The notes under the pieces are model-generated. The model made no database searches. It was not told the origin of the DNA and saw only the letters and a program-made list of their open reading frames with translations. A stretch of DNA of 64,000 bases. Source: Littorina saxatilis (lineage: Eukaryota > Mollusca > Gastropoda > Littorinimorpha > Littorinidae). The position numbers and the translations under genes were made by a program. Numbering within the stretch: the stretch's first letter is position 1; every line of letters begins with the position of its first letter. The stretch covers positions 70,714,447 to 70,778,446 of the forward strand of contig NC_090261.1 of assembly GCF_037325665.1 (NCBI RefSeq), in the 5' to 3' direction. Below are positions 1 to 12,214 of this stretch, one piece after another.

Positions 1-326
1 AGTCAGCCGTTATTTGAGCCTGGAGCTAACGAATTGTAGACTAGCCCTGTTTAACAAAAGCACAGTTAAATCTAAAGTCAGCCCGTGTTTGAGCCTGGAG
101 CTAACGAATTGTAGACTAGCCCTGTTTAACAAAAGCACAGTTAAATCTAAAGTCAGCCGTTGTTTGAGCCTGGAGCTAACGAATTGTAGACTAGCCCTGT
201 TTAACAAAAGCACAGTTAAATCTCAAGTCAGCCCTTATTTGAGCCTGGAGCTAACGAATTGTAGACTAGCCCTGTTTAACAAAAGCACAGTTAAATCTAA
301 AGTCAGCCGTTGTTTGAGCCTGGAGT
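1..326. repeat. Minisatellite, 75-bp unit, >4 copies, cut by window edge
   Basis: gagcctggagctaacg recurs every 75 bp (16, 91, 166, 241, 316) with few substitutions. The open frames through it are repeat artefacts. Confidence 0.95.
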
Positions 327-470
327 TAACTGTGCCAAGACTTTGCAAAGTGTTTTTATCGAATATAACTGCCACAGCTTCGTGCAGCGACCTGCGTGAA
401 ATAGACTTCGCGTAGTCGACTTGGCCCAATGTTTATCAGGCTAATCAACCATGACTCCATCTGTGTCAGG

Positions 471-781
471 ACCGGCACGGTGGCCTAGTGGTAAGGGGTC
501 CGCCCAGTGATCGGGAGGTCGTGGGTTCGAACACGGGCCCCGGCCGGGTCATACCTAAGACTTTAAAATTGGCAATCTAGTGGCTGCTCCGCCTGGCGTC
601 TGGCATTATGGGGTTAGTGCTAGGACTGGTTGGTCCGGTGTCAGAAGAATGTGACTGGGTGAGATATGAAGCCTGTGCTGCGACTTCTGTCTTGTGTGTG
701 GCGCACGTTATATGTCAAAGCAGCACCGCCCTGATATGGCCCTTCGTGGTCGGCTGGGCGTTAAGCAAACAAACAAAAATG
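471..781 (+). mobile_element. tRNA-derived SINE, copy 1
   Basis: A/B-box-like tRNA head (ggcctagtggtaag; ggttcgaac), body with 'gcaatctagtggctgctccg', 3' end 'ggctgggcgttaagc' and a (caaa)n tail. Flanked by a 9-bp duplication tgtgtcagg (462-470, 782-790) that contains the splice acceptor of WD exon a. Confidence 0.88.
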
Positions 782-789
782 TGTGTCAG

Positions 790-968
790 GCGAAGGGAAG
801 AACAAGGAGCAAGCAGGGACGGAGGGAGCGGACACGGCCAGAGATGTGGAGGACGGAGGACACAGCAACCTTCAGGCCGACCCCGACGCCAAGCTGATCG
901 TCGACACGTTCGATCCCATCCTCATCTCTGTCCATCAGGACGCCTTCGTCAGGTTCTGGGATTTAGAG
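790..968 (+). CDS. WD gene exon a (first visible)
   Basis: Acceptor tgtgtcag ends at 789 and donor gtatgc starts at 969. The exon begins in phase 2 and encodes an acidic linker followed by a WD strand containing [19 protein letters not shown]. The acceptor lies directly after a SINE and forms part of its target-site duplication, so there is no pyrimidine tract next to it. Confidence 0.78.
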
Positions 969-1180
969 GTATGCCCGAGTGTGTTTGTGGACATGTGGAT
1001 GTTTGTCTGCCTGTCTGACTGTCTTGGACTTGGAGGCATGTTGGTCTGTCTGTCTGTCTGTCTTTCCGTCTGTTCGTCTGTGTGTGTGTCTGTCTGTCTG
1101 TGCCAAGAAGATCGTTGACACGAACGATCCCATCTGGGTCTTTGTCTACCAGGAAGCCTTCTTCAGGTTCCGGGAGGTCG

Positions 1181-1244
<64 letters not shown>

Positions 1245-1308
1245 GTCCGTCCGTCCGTCCGTCCGTCCGTCCGTCCGTCCGTCTGTCTGTCTCTCTGTCT
1301 GTCTGTCC

Positions 1309-1342
<34 letters not shown>

Positions 1343-4300
1343 AAAAGTAATGTTAGATCGGCGAACGAGGTTCACAACACGAGGTCAGACAGAGCTGCGC
1401 TATACACAGTTCCAAGCTTTCCTCATCACGTACTTCTTCCTACGAAGCGAAGAGAACATAGGTCCGGTAGACAGAAGTGTCTTTTGAGAGAGATATAGCT
1501 TTGTATTCCTGCTAAACTCATATCTTACGCCTCGTCCGGTAATACAGTAACGTCTCTGCTGTGATTGTGAATGACGAGTCCTGCTAGGGTGGGGATTGCT
1601 GGAGGAGGAGGGGGTCTCTGCTGTGATTGTGAATGACGAGTCCTGCTAGGGTGGGGATTGCTGGAGGAGGAGGGGGTCTCTGCTGTGATTGTGAATGACG
1701 AGTCCTGCTAGGGTGGGGATTGCTGGAGGAGGAGGGGGTCTCTGCTGTGATTGTGAATGACGAGTCCTGCTAGGGTGGGGATTGCTGGAGGCGGAGGGGG
1801 TCGCTGTTGGAAGGCGGGGGGTTGGGAAACGTAAGGGGGTGTGTGTGTGTGTGTTGGAGGGGGGGGGTCAGATTTGTGTTCGGGAGGATGTGCACGTCTC
1901 TCTGTTCCTTTGGTCTATGCGCAGTATGCGCGGACTCCAATTTTTGCAGAAATGTTTATCTGTGTGCCGGTGGGTTTTTTTATTTTGAAAACAGGTTTTT
2001 TCAGTGTCTGTAATGTTTGAATATAGAACCGGCACACTCTTTTTTGAATTTGTCCACCACAAATAGACATTGATTTAGATGTTGCCAATATACCCCGTCT
2101 GTTGCTTGTCATACTTACTAATTTACAACGTCTTCGCAAGAAGCTATTTCTCCAACACACAAATCTCGCCATCCGTTTTTTTCACAGAGTGGCGAGATTT
2201 TGCGAGAGGTGTCGCCCTTGACCAGACGACAGGGTGTGCCCGTGACCGCTGTCTGCCATGACCCTGACGTCAATTTCCTCGTCACGGGAGATAACAGTGA
2301 GTACATCGTCTAGGGGCCTGGTAGCTCAGTTGGTAGAGAGCACTGGACTAGTGATCCGCGGGCGACAGGTTCGAATCTGGGCCAGTACGAACCCTTGTCA
2401 AGTTTATGTGCAGACTCAGACGGTATCCATGTTCCACCCCCGTGTCACCACTGTGGCACGTAAGAGACCTCGGTCAGTCTGTATAAGTGCAGGTGGCTGA
2501 TTACACGCACACACGCGACTAGTTGTTGCTGCTAGCTTTTCACTGGGAGGAAGCGAACCGAATTTCACAACGATGGGACAATGAAGTAATACAAATGAAA
2601 AATGCTTAATCTTCTTGTGGGGATAATTTCAGTCGAACCTGCCTTTGCGACTACCTCTCAAAAGCAACCAAATGCCCACAACGACCACTCCAAAAGATCC
2701 CAGACGAGTTTTTCTCCTATATAACTCACCTTTCCATAACAACCACCTGTTTATAAGGGGTATATCTGAAAAACGTGGACAATAGCACGTGTAGAAAGCT
2801 TTCCTCACTAACAGCAAGAGCTTTCACTGTTTCTCAACCCATACCAAGCCGACAGAGTTATTTCCGGAGTTGGTCTATTGAAGAATGGAATGTTCACTCT
2901 GCACTTTGTCACATTTTAGAGGGATATCTCACCCTGTGGGACTGCAAGGACCTGATGAAGGATCCAACATCTTCAGATCCCGTGAGTTCTTCAGAATGTT
3001 TATTGGAGTGTATGCTTCACCTGCAAGATATAAAGTATCGATTTGTTGTTCTTCTAATCTGATTTCCCAAATGTCTGTAATTTGAGTGGCCAATCTGATG
3101 AGAATGTGTGAACAAAAATGTAAATGTTGCAGGTCGGAAATGTTTTTGGGTTTTTTGCAGGTTAAATATTCTCATTCACTTATAGTGTTCAACTTTATTG
3201 AAGTTTGATTTATTTTGCAATACAATCGTTCTACTTCCATGTCAACTGATTTAGTTTCTGAGAGGATAGAGATTTGACGACGTTTGCATTGCGCACAGCA
3301 TTTCACTGCATCAGTTTTGCGCAGCACCGCCATATTCTACGTTTCTGTCTTTCTGATTTGTGTTCGTTGTTGGTGTTCGTTGCAGGATGCGCTGAAACAA
3401 GTGTTAAGCTGGCGGGCCCATTTAACAAAGATCGTGTCGCTGGAGTATGTGGACTCAATCAAAGCCATTTTGTCAGCCTCCACAGATGGCAGTGTCCGGT
3501 AAGTATTTTACCTTAAGTGCCGTTCACACGGCAGACTTTCAACCAACTTTGTCCCAACTTTTGTTGCTTTGAAATCGCTCCCGAGACTGTCCTCATAACG
3601 CTTACTGATTGGTTAGCTCTAACTACACTGCTCTTCTGGCATTAGGAGGTAGCTCCAATCGCTGAGCAGGCCTTAATGTTAGCCGGGAATTGCCGCTTAA
3701 AACTAGTTATCGAGGTGTACAATTGAGATCATACGTCATTGACACAGTTGAGATAATACATCGTTAAAATTGCTGAGATAATAAGTCAGTTATACTGTCA
3801 AGATAATTGGTCGTCACTCATGTTGCTGAGATAATAGTAAAGTGAGATGATACCTGACTGGTCCTATTGAGATACCATGGAATCCCCCTTTTAAGACCCA
3901 CAGAATGCTGGGAAAATCGGTTCTTACATTGCAGGGAGTCTTAACATTGGGTACATTTACAGAGGTTATGAACAGGAAATCTGAGAAAACAAGGTCTTAA
4001 AAGGGAGGGAGTCTTAAATTGGGGGGGGGTCCTTAATGGGGGGGTCCTTAATGGGGGGTCTTTAATGGGGTGGGGTCTTTAATGGGGTGGGGTCTTTAAT
4101 GGGGGGGTCTTTAATGGGGGGTCTTTAATGGGGGGTCTTTAATGGGGGGTCCTTAATGGGGGGGTCCTTAATGGGGGTTCTGCTGTGATAGGCAAGTGGC
4201 ATTGCCAAGACAATACTGACATTGCTCTGTGTGTCAACAGGATATGGTGGGGTCAGAAGGGACGCTTTATGGGATTCTTCGGTCAGCACCGGCACTTCAG

Positions 4301-7300
4301 CTTCCCGGCCAGTGAAGAGATGGCTGGCTCGCCTGTCCTGCCCTACGACATCACGGAGGTGAGTCATGTCAGCAGCCTGATTATTGGGAACTGTCATTAG
4401 GGCTGAGGTGAGTCGTGTCAGCAGCCTGCTTATTGGGAACTGTCATTAGGGCTGAGGTGAGTCGTGTCAGCAGCCTGCTTATTGGGAACTGTCATTAGGG
4501 CTGAGGTGAGTCGTGTCAGCAGCCTGGTTATTGGGAACTGTCATTGGGGCTGAGGTGAGTCGTGTCAGCAGCCTGGTTATTGGGAACTGTCATTAGGGCT
4601 GAGGTGAGTCGTGTCAGCAGCCTGGTTATTGGGAACTGTCATTAGGGCTGAGGTGAGTCGTGTCAGCAGCCTGGTTATTGGGAACTGTCACTAGGGCTGA
4701 GGTGAGTCGTGTCAGCAGCCTGGTTATTGGGAACTGTCATTAGGGCTGAGGTGAGTCGTGTCAGCAGCCTGGTTATTGGGAACTGTCATTAGAGCTGAGG
4801 TGAGTCGTGTCAGCAGCCTGGTTATTGGGAACTGTCATTAGGGCTGAGGTGAGTCGTGTCAGCAGCCTGGTTATTGGGAACTGTCATTGGGGCTGAGGTG
4901 AGTCGTGTCAGCAGCCTGGTTATTGGGAACTGTCATTAGGGCTGAGGCGCACGAAGCGAAAATGGGTGCCACCCAAAACGGGTGAAAACAATCCATGGGC
5001 CTGGTTCGTTGAAATCACAACAAATCTCAATGTTAACATATCCAACAACGCGGCTGGCTCCCATCGGGTTGGTGACTTCCTCGTGCACCTTGGCCAAGGA
5101 GCTGGTTTCATGTACTCACGATGGTCACACTGACAGTCGGACTACCGCATCGTCACCCGACTCGTGTCCGAACGCGGTGCTGGGGAAGTGCAGGACTGTA
5201 ATAGGCGTGCGAAGAGCCAGTGTTGGCAGACTTAATTTGTTTTCAAGATACTCCAATTTGTCGGAATATTGCATTTTACTCATTTAACCTCCGCGTGTCC
5301 ATGAAACCGCTCCAGGACTTCTTGACTTGGATGTCCGAACGCGGCGCTCGGAGGAGGGGGGGAGGGGGGCATAGTAATCAGGCTACTCCCCGTGCTAAGA
5401 GACACAGTCGGTCAACAGAAATCCTTTTACAGGACACCCGATTTCGTCAAATCACTGCATTTCTCTCGTTCAACTGCAGTTGATCGACTGTGTTGCTGGC
5501 CCATGAAACCGGACCCTGGTTTAAAGGGGCGGTATTGTCGGAGCGTAGCTGGGGTTCCTCTATAAAAGATAGTGTGACGGTAAGCAGAATCCAGCAGAAA
5601 TGACTCCGCAATAACTGGCTACGATTTGTTGCAGGGACCACTGGCTCCTATAAAGCGGAAGAGTGCCACTCAGAAAATACAGTCTGTGCAGAAGTTTGAG
5701 TATCCCCTCATCTTCGACAAACAAAGGTGGGTGCTGGTGTATTTGTTCGGGATATATGGAGAAAGGGAGGACAAGAAAGACATTTGGAGTGATGCATGCA
5801 TTGAATGTTGATCACATTTTGTTTTGACGTTAAAGGATCCTAGTCCTACATGCGAGGGACGTGGTTAATTTGGAAGTGCAATAATTCTTTGCCTTAAGTC
5901 GTCAACTATGTCTGGCTTTTGGGGGGGGGGGTTGGATTATGAGTAGTCATCATCAGCCGTATTAATGTTGAACTTGCTGTGTTTTCTCCCCTGAAATGTG
6001 AATAATATACATATTTTCAGGCACATACAAGTTCATAGACATGTCCGTTTTATGTTTTCAGATGGGCGCCGTTCCGACGATCAGCATACCTGGCCAGACG
6101 CCATGAGGTTCTAAAGCCAGAGGACAAAAAGTTCTTCCAAGCTCTTATTAAACCAAAGGTAAGACCTTTGGGGCTTATTTTTGTTCAGAACAGAGACAAC
6201 ACACTTACTGTCGTTTCAAAACTAATGTACTGTCTTCCCAGTGTGATTCTGGACCAAAACCACCCAGATAAAAACCGCCTAACGCCAAAAGTGCTGATTG
6301 GAATTGGTCTGGTTTGAACTGTGTATGTTACTCCTCACACTAGATCCTCCCAAAAGGCTTGATTTTATAAGTTCCTTAACGACAATGGGTAAACTTTGTA
6401 GAATTGCAGCAATTCAGTGTTTTCGTAAATATCAACGCTTTAGCGATTGCCCTAAAACACTAGAGCTATTTACGTAAGGGAATTGTTTAGCGTCGGATAC
6501 CAAACGATCTACAGAAACCAAATATTATTACATTTTAGCTTATTGCACTCGCACCATTGACTCGTTTTGCCTTTTCTCAGTTTTCGTTACCGAAAGTTTC
6601 CAAAGACCTTGTCTCTTTTAAATGACCACCACCTCCCTGCTATGAGAACTCTTTTCCTAGTAGCCTCCTGACTCCCTAACCGCGTTGGAGCCAGCCAGCC
6701 GCGGTGTTGGATTGGTTGACATTGAGATTTGTTGTGATTTCAACCAATCAGACGCCACGGTTTGTTCTCACCCGTTTGAGTGGAACCCACCTTCGTGCAC
6801 CTCAGTCCAGATACCCGTTTTTACATTTAGTCAAGTTATGACTAAATGTTTTAACATCGAGGGGGGAATCGAGACGAGGGTCGTGGTGTATGTGCGTGTG
6901 TGTGTGCGTGCGTGTGTGCGTGTGTGCGTGTGTGTGTGTGTGTGTGTGTAGAGCGATTCAGACTAAACTACTGGACCGATCTTTATGAAATTTGACATGA
7001 GAGTTCCTGGGTATGAAATCCCCGAACATTTTTTTCATTTTTTTGATAAATGTCTTTGATGACGTCATATCCGGCTTTTCGTGAAAGTTGAGGCGGCACT
7101 GTCACGCCCTCATTTTTCAACCAAATTGGTTGAAATTTTGGTCAAGTAATCTTCGACGAAGCCCGGGGTTCGGTATTGCATTTCAGCTTGGTGGCTTAAA
7201 AATTAATTAATGACTTTGGTCATTAAAAATCTGAAAATTGTAAAAAAAAATAAAAATTTATAAAACGATCCAAATTTACGTTTATCTTATTCTCCATCAT

Positions 7301-9792
7301 TTGCTGATTCCAAAAACATATAAATATGTTATATTCGGATTAAAAACAAGCTCTGAAAATTAAATATATAAAAATTATTATCAAAATTAAATTGTCCAAA
7401 TCAATTTAAAAACACTTTCATCTTATTCCTTGTCGGTTCCTGATTCCAAAAACATATAGATATGATATGTTTGGATTAAAAACACGCTCAGAAAGTTAAA
7501 ACAAAGAGAGGTACAGAAAAGCGTGCTATCCTTCTTAGCGCAACTGCTATTATTATTATTTATTTATTATTATTATTGTTGAATTGTTTCTTGTATTGTT
7601 TTTGCTCTCCCTCACCCCTCAACTCCCTTTTCTGTACATAGTCTGATTTCTTTTTGTTTTAGTTCCTTTTATTTGGTGTTGAATGAAATGTGTTTTTATT
7701 GTGTTTTTTAATTTTCCATGTACCCTCACGGGGTTTTATTGGAATAAATAAAACTTAAAACTTGAAACTTGTCAATTTCACTGCCTTTGCCATGAGCGGT
7801 GGACTGACGATGCTACGAGTATACGGTCTTGCTGAAAAATGGCAGCTACTTGACTAAATATTGTATTTTCGCCTTACGCGACTTGTTGTTGGATGTTTTG
7901 ACTGAGCCGTGCTGCTTTGTGTTGTCTCTTCCAGGCATACAATACTCATCTGGAGAGCTTTACCACAGCGGAGAAGAAATCCGGAGCTGTGTTCAGAGCC
8001 CTTCCCGTGTACAGGGTATGTTGTCTGGCTAAGTGTTTAGATGGCTGGCTGGCTGGCTGGCTGTTTGACTGGCTGTCTTTATCTTCCTCGGTCTCTCTCC
8101 TCAACCTTGTATGTCTACATTTTTTTCTCAGTCTCGTTTTTAAGTTAAACACTTTTAGAACATATATAAACAAACAAGCAGACAAAATCCATGATTAAAA
8201 AATACCGATCCAAAATGTTCCCTAGTGTTCTTAAAGTCACATTATTTATACAGGCACAGCATTGACTGGGCTATTGTTCTTCTTCTTATTATTCTGCGTT
8301 CATGGGCCGAAACTCCCTCGTGCAAGAATGATTTTTACCTGTATGACCGTTTTTACTTCGCAATTTAGGCAGCCGTACGCCGATTTCGGAGGAGGCCGGC
8401 AGGGGCGGACCTAGGGGGGGGTTCCTGGGTGCCCGGAACCCCCCCCCCCCCCTATCCGTTTTTTGTTTTTTTTTTAGTAAAAAAATAAAGGGCTTGTGCT
8501 TTCCTTCCTTCCAAATGCAACATGCTTGAAACTGACGAGAAACTCAAAGGAGAGGCCTCCGATTGACCTACAAAAATAAAATTCCTTCAGCATCTGGGGG
8601 GCTTCGCCCCCCAGACCCCCCACCAGGGCTTTGCCCCTGGACCCCACCGGGGCCTGAGCGGCCCCTGGACCCCTGCTCCAAATTGGAACCCCCCCCTTAT
8701 TCACAACTAGGTCCGCCCCTGGCCGGGCTTGTGTTCAAAGTTCTGCTTCTTTTGCTTGTGCCACAGGAGTTGTCTCTCAATTAAGCTTTCACTGTTGTCA
8801 TGTTCCTGCAGGTTCGAACCCCCAAGCGCCCAAAGACCCCAGAGATGAGTTACCGAATGACAGACGACGAAGAGGAGAACCTGTATGCTTCAAACATCTT
8901 TGGTGTAGCGCAGGCAGCCAAGGTAAAACAGTGTGATATGATTACTGTATTTTCTGTGCAAGAGTAGCCTATTCCTTCTTTTTTTTGTTGCTCAGCTTAT
9001 GCGTTCGTTCACCTTTACATTTGTGACAATTCAGGAATAGTCATTGTTATGAATGCCTCAGTATTCTTCGACTTGGGTCCGATCGGTAAAGACACAGAAT
9101 CTGAACCAGAAGCATTATAATTATTTTCTTAATCTGCTTATTTCTATATGTTATGCACCCTTTATCGGCGTCGTTTTTTTTAAACGTTGTTTACGCACCT
9201 CTTTTTATATCTACTCAATTGCATAATTATATGCATTCACACCCATGCATATAAATGTACAGTGCTGATGCGTATATAACTATTTATTCTTTATATGTAC
9301 AATTGTGGTGGAACCTGCTGTGAAAAGAGACGATAGAAAATGTTCATTCAATGTGAAAAAAAACCAATACAAGAGAGAATTTTTCGGTGTACATAATCAT
9401 AAAGAGGTCTATTCCTACGGGAGATAATCTACTACATGGTCTATTCCTTCTGGATATGAAGACTACAATTGAAAGGTAACTACTTTCTCATGTAACCTTC
9501 ATGCTAGTCGATACAGATAGGTCTTGGCTTTTACATGGGATAAGAGAACCGTTCAATGTCAACCCGTTCAATTTCAACCCGTTCAAGATTCAACTTCCCT
9601 GCTACTTTCTATGCAGAATTGTAATTTTTGTAGTCGCGATTTAATTTTGTAACTGACACTAGTGTGCAAAATTAATTAAGAAAAAAAAGTTGACTTTTGG
9701 TATTTGTTCAATGTCAAGGATGCTCTCATTTTGACAAGCACGTTCACACTGGAAGGAATATATATGTTCAGCATGAGTAGATTACTTGAAAC

Positions 9793-9825
<33 letters not shown>

Positions 9826-10508
9826 GAGCATTTATATAGCGCAACATCATAACTTTACAATTATGCTCTTTGCGCTTGACACATTTAAAATTAAAACACA
9901 GTTGTACAAGCATTTACATCTACATTCATAGTCAACAACGCTTAATTAAAAGCATACACCATCAAACATACATTACAAAAGATTCTTCCACTAACTAAGT
10001 AATAAAAACATGAATAAAATAGGTAGTAAAAAACAAGGAAATACCAGCTGAATACCCTTAATCAAACAGAACATGTTATCAACAATGCTGAAACAAAGAA
10101 AAAGAAAAAGAATCGTGAAACACACGACTGCATGTGCGTGGCTTACAGACTCTTGCGCTCTGTATCGGTTGTCTTAATTCCTATTTCAAATAAATTTGAA
10201 AGAATGTCAATGGTTGTCCAAACTACTATTTTTGTTATCCTTTGAATACATGTTTAGATCTTGCCGCTTCTACCACCCCATACCACCAAATCTGTCCCTG
10301 CGAGTAAATGTCACACCTTTTCAAAGCAGGTTCCAAATGTCATAAGTATGCACTTTATAATCATGCGTTTTAAATTGTTGTATATATTCAGTTGACGTCT
10401 TTCCTTTTTATATTTAGTCAAGTTTTGACTAAATATTTTAACATCGAGGGGGAATCGAAACGAGGGTCGTGGTGTATGTGCGTGCGTGTGTGCGTGTGTG
10501 CGTGCGTG

Positions 10509-10554
<46 letters not shown>

Positions 10555-11023
10555 GATTCAGACTAAACTACTGGACCGATCTTTATGAAATTTGACATGA
10601 GAGTTCCTGGGTATGAAATCCCCGAACTTTTTTTTCATTCTTTTGATAAATGTCTTTGATGACGTCATATCCGGCTTTTCGTGAAAGTTGAGGCGGCACT
10701 GTCACGCCCTCATTTTTCAACCAAATTGGTTCAAATTCTGGTCAAGTAATCTTCGACGAAGCCCGGGGTTCGGTATTGCATTTCAGCTTGGTGGCTTAAA
10801 AATTAATTAATGACTTTGGTCATTAAAAATCGGAAAATTGTAAAAAAAAATAAAAATTTATAAAACGATCCAAATTTACGTTTATCTTATTCTCCATCAT
10901 TTGCTGATTCCAAAAACATATAAATATGTTATATTCGGATTAAAAACAAGCTCTGAAAATTAAATATATAAAAATTAAGTAGATGTGCAACGCCAAGGCA
11001 CTGCATACCCCAGCGAAAGACAA

Positions 11024-11099
<76 letters not shown>

Positions 11100-11333
11100 C
11101 ACATACACACACGAACACACACACACACACACACATACACACCCAAGTTACACACGTACACACATACACACTCACTCACACGCACTCACTCACTCTCTCA
11201 CACACACTTCACTGTACACACAAAACACACCCCCATACGCACATATAGACAGACGGACATACACACCTTTACAAACAAACACACATACACACACACACAC
11301 ATACACTTACGCACACGCACAAACACAAACCAA

Positions 11334-11384
<51 letters not shown>

Positions 11385-12168
11385 ACAAACAGACACACAC
11401 CCACACAAACACACAAACACACACACAAACACACACACACACACACACGCACATGTACATACGCACGCATGTACGCACGCACACACCCACAGACACACAC
11501 ACACACCCACATTGACTCACACAAATCTCATACACACAATACACACACACATACGCACATACACGGTTGGCCTAGTGGTAAGGCGTCCGCCCCGTGATCG
11601 GGAGGTCGTGGGTTAGAACCCAGGCCGGGTTTGTTTGTTTGACTTTAAAATTGGCAATCTAGTGGGTGCTCCGCCTTCAGTTGCGGCTGGCATTATGGGG
11701 TCAGTGCATGCTAGGACTGGTTGGTCCGGTGTCAGAATAATGTGACTAGGTGAGACATGAAGCCTGTGCTGCGACTTCTGCCTTTTGTGTGGCGCACGTT
11801 ATATCTCAAAGCAGCACCGCCCTGATAATTATGGAAACAAACAAACAAATACGCACATAGACAGACGGACACACACACCTTTACAAACAAACACATATAC
11901 ACACTCATACACACACAAACATACACACAAACTCATGCACACACACATTCACACACACACACACCAAGTCACAAACACACACTCACTCACACGCACTCAC
12001 TCACTCTCTAACAAAAAACTTCATACACACAAAACACACACCCATACGCACATATGGACAGACGGACATGCACACCTTTACAAACAAACACACATACACG
12101 CACACACATACACTTATGCCCACACACACACTTACACACACACGAGTACAGACTCATGCACGCGTGCG

Positions 12169-12214
<46 letters not shown>

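Noticed and set aside
2310-2385. Standalone tRNA gene
   Set aside because: Looks like a SINE head; the 5' and 3' arms do not pair and the anticodon loop is irregular.
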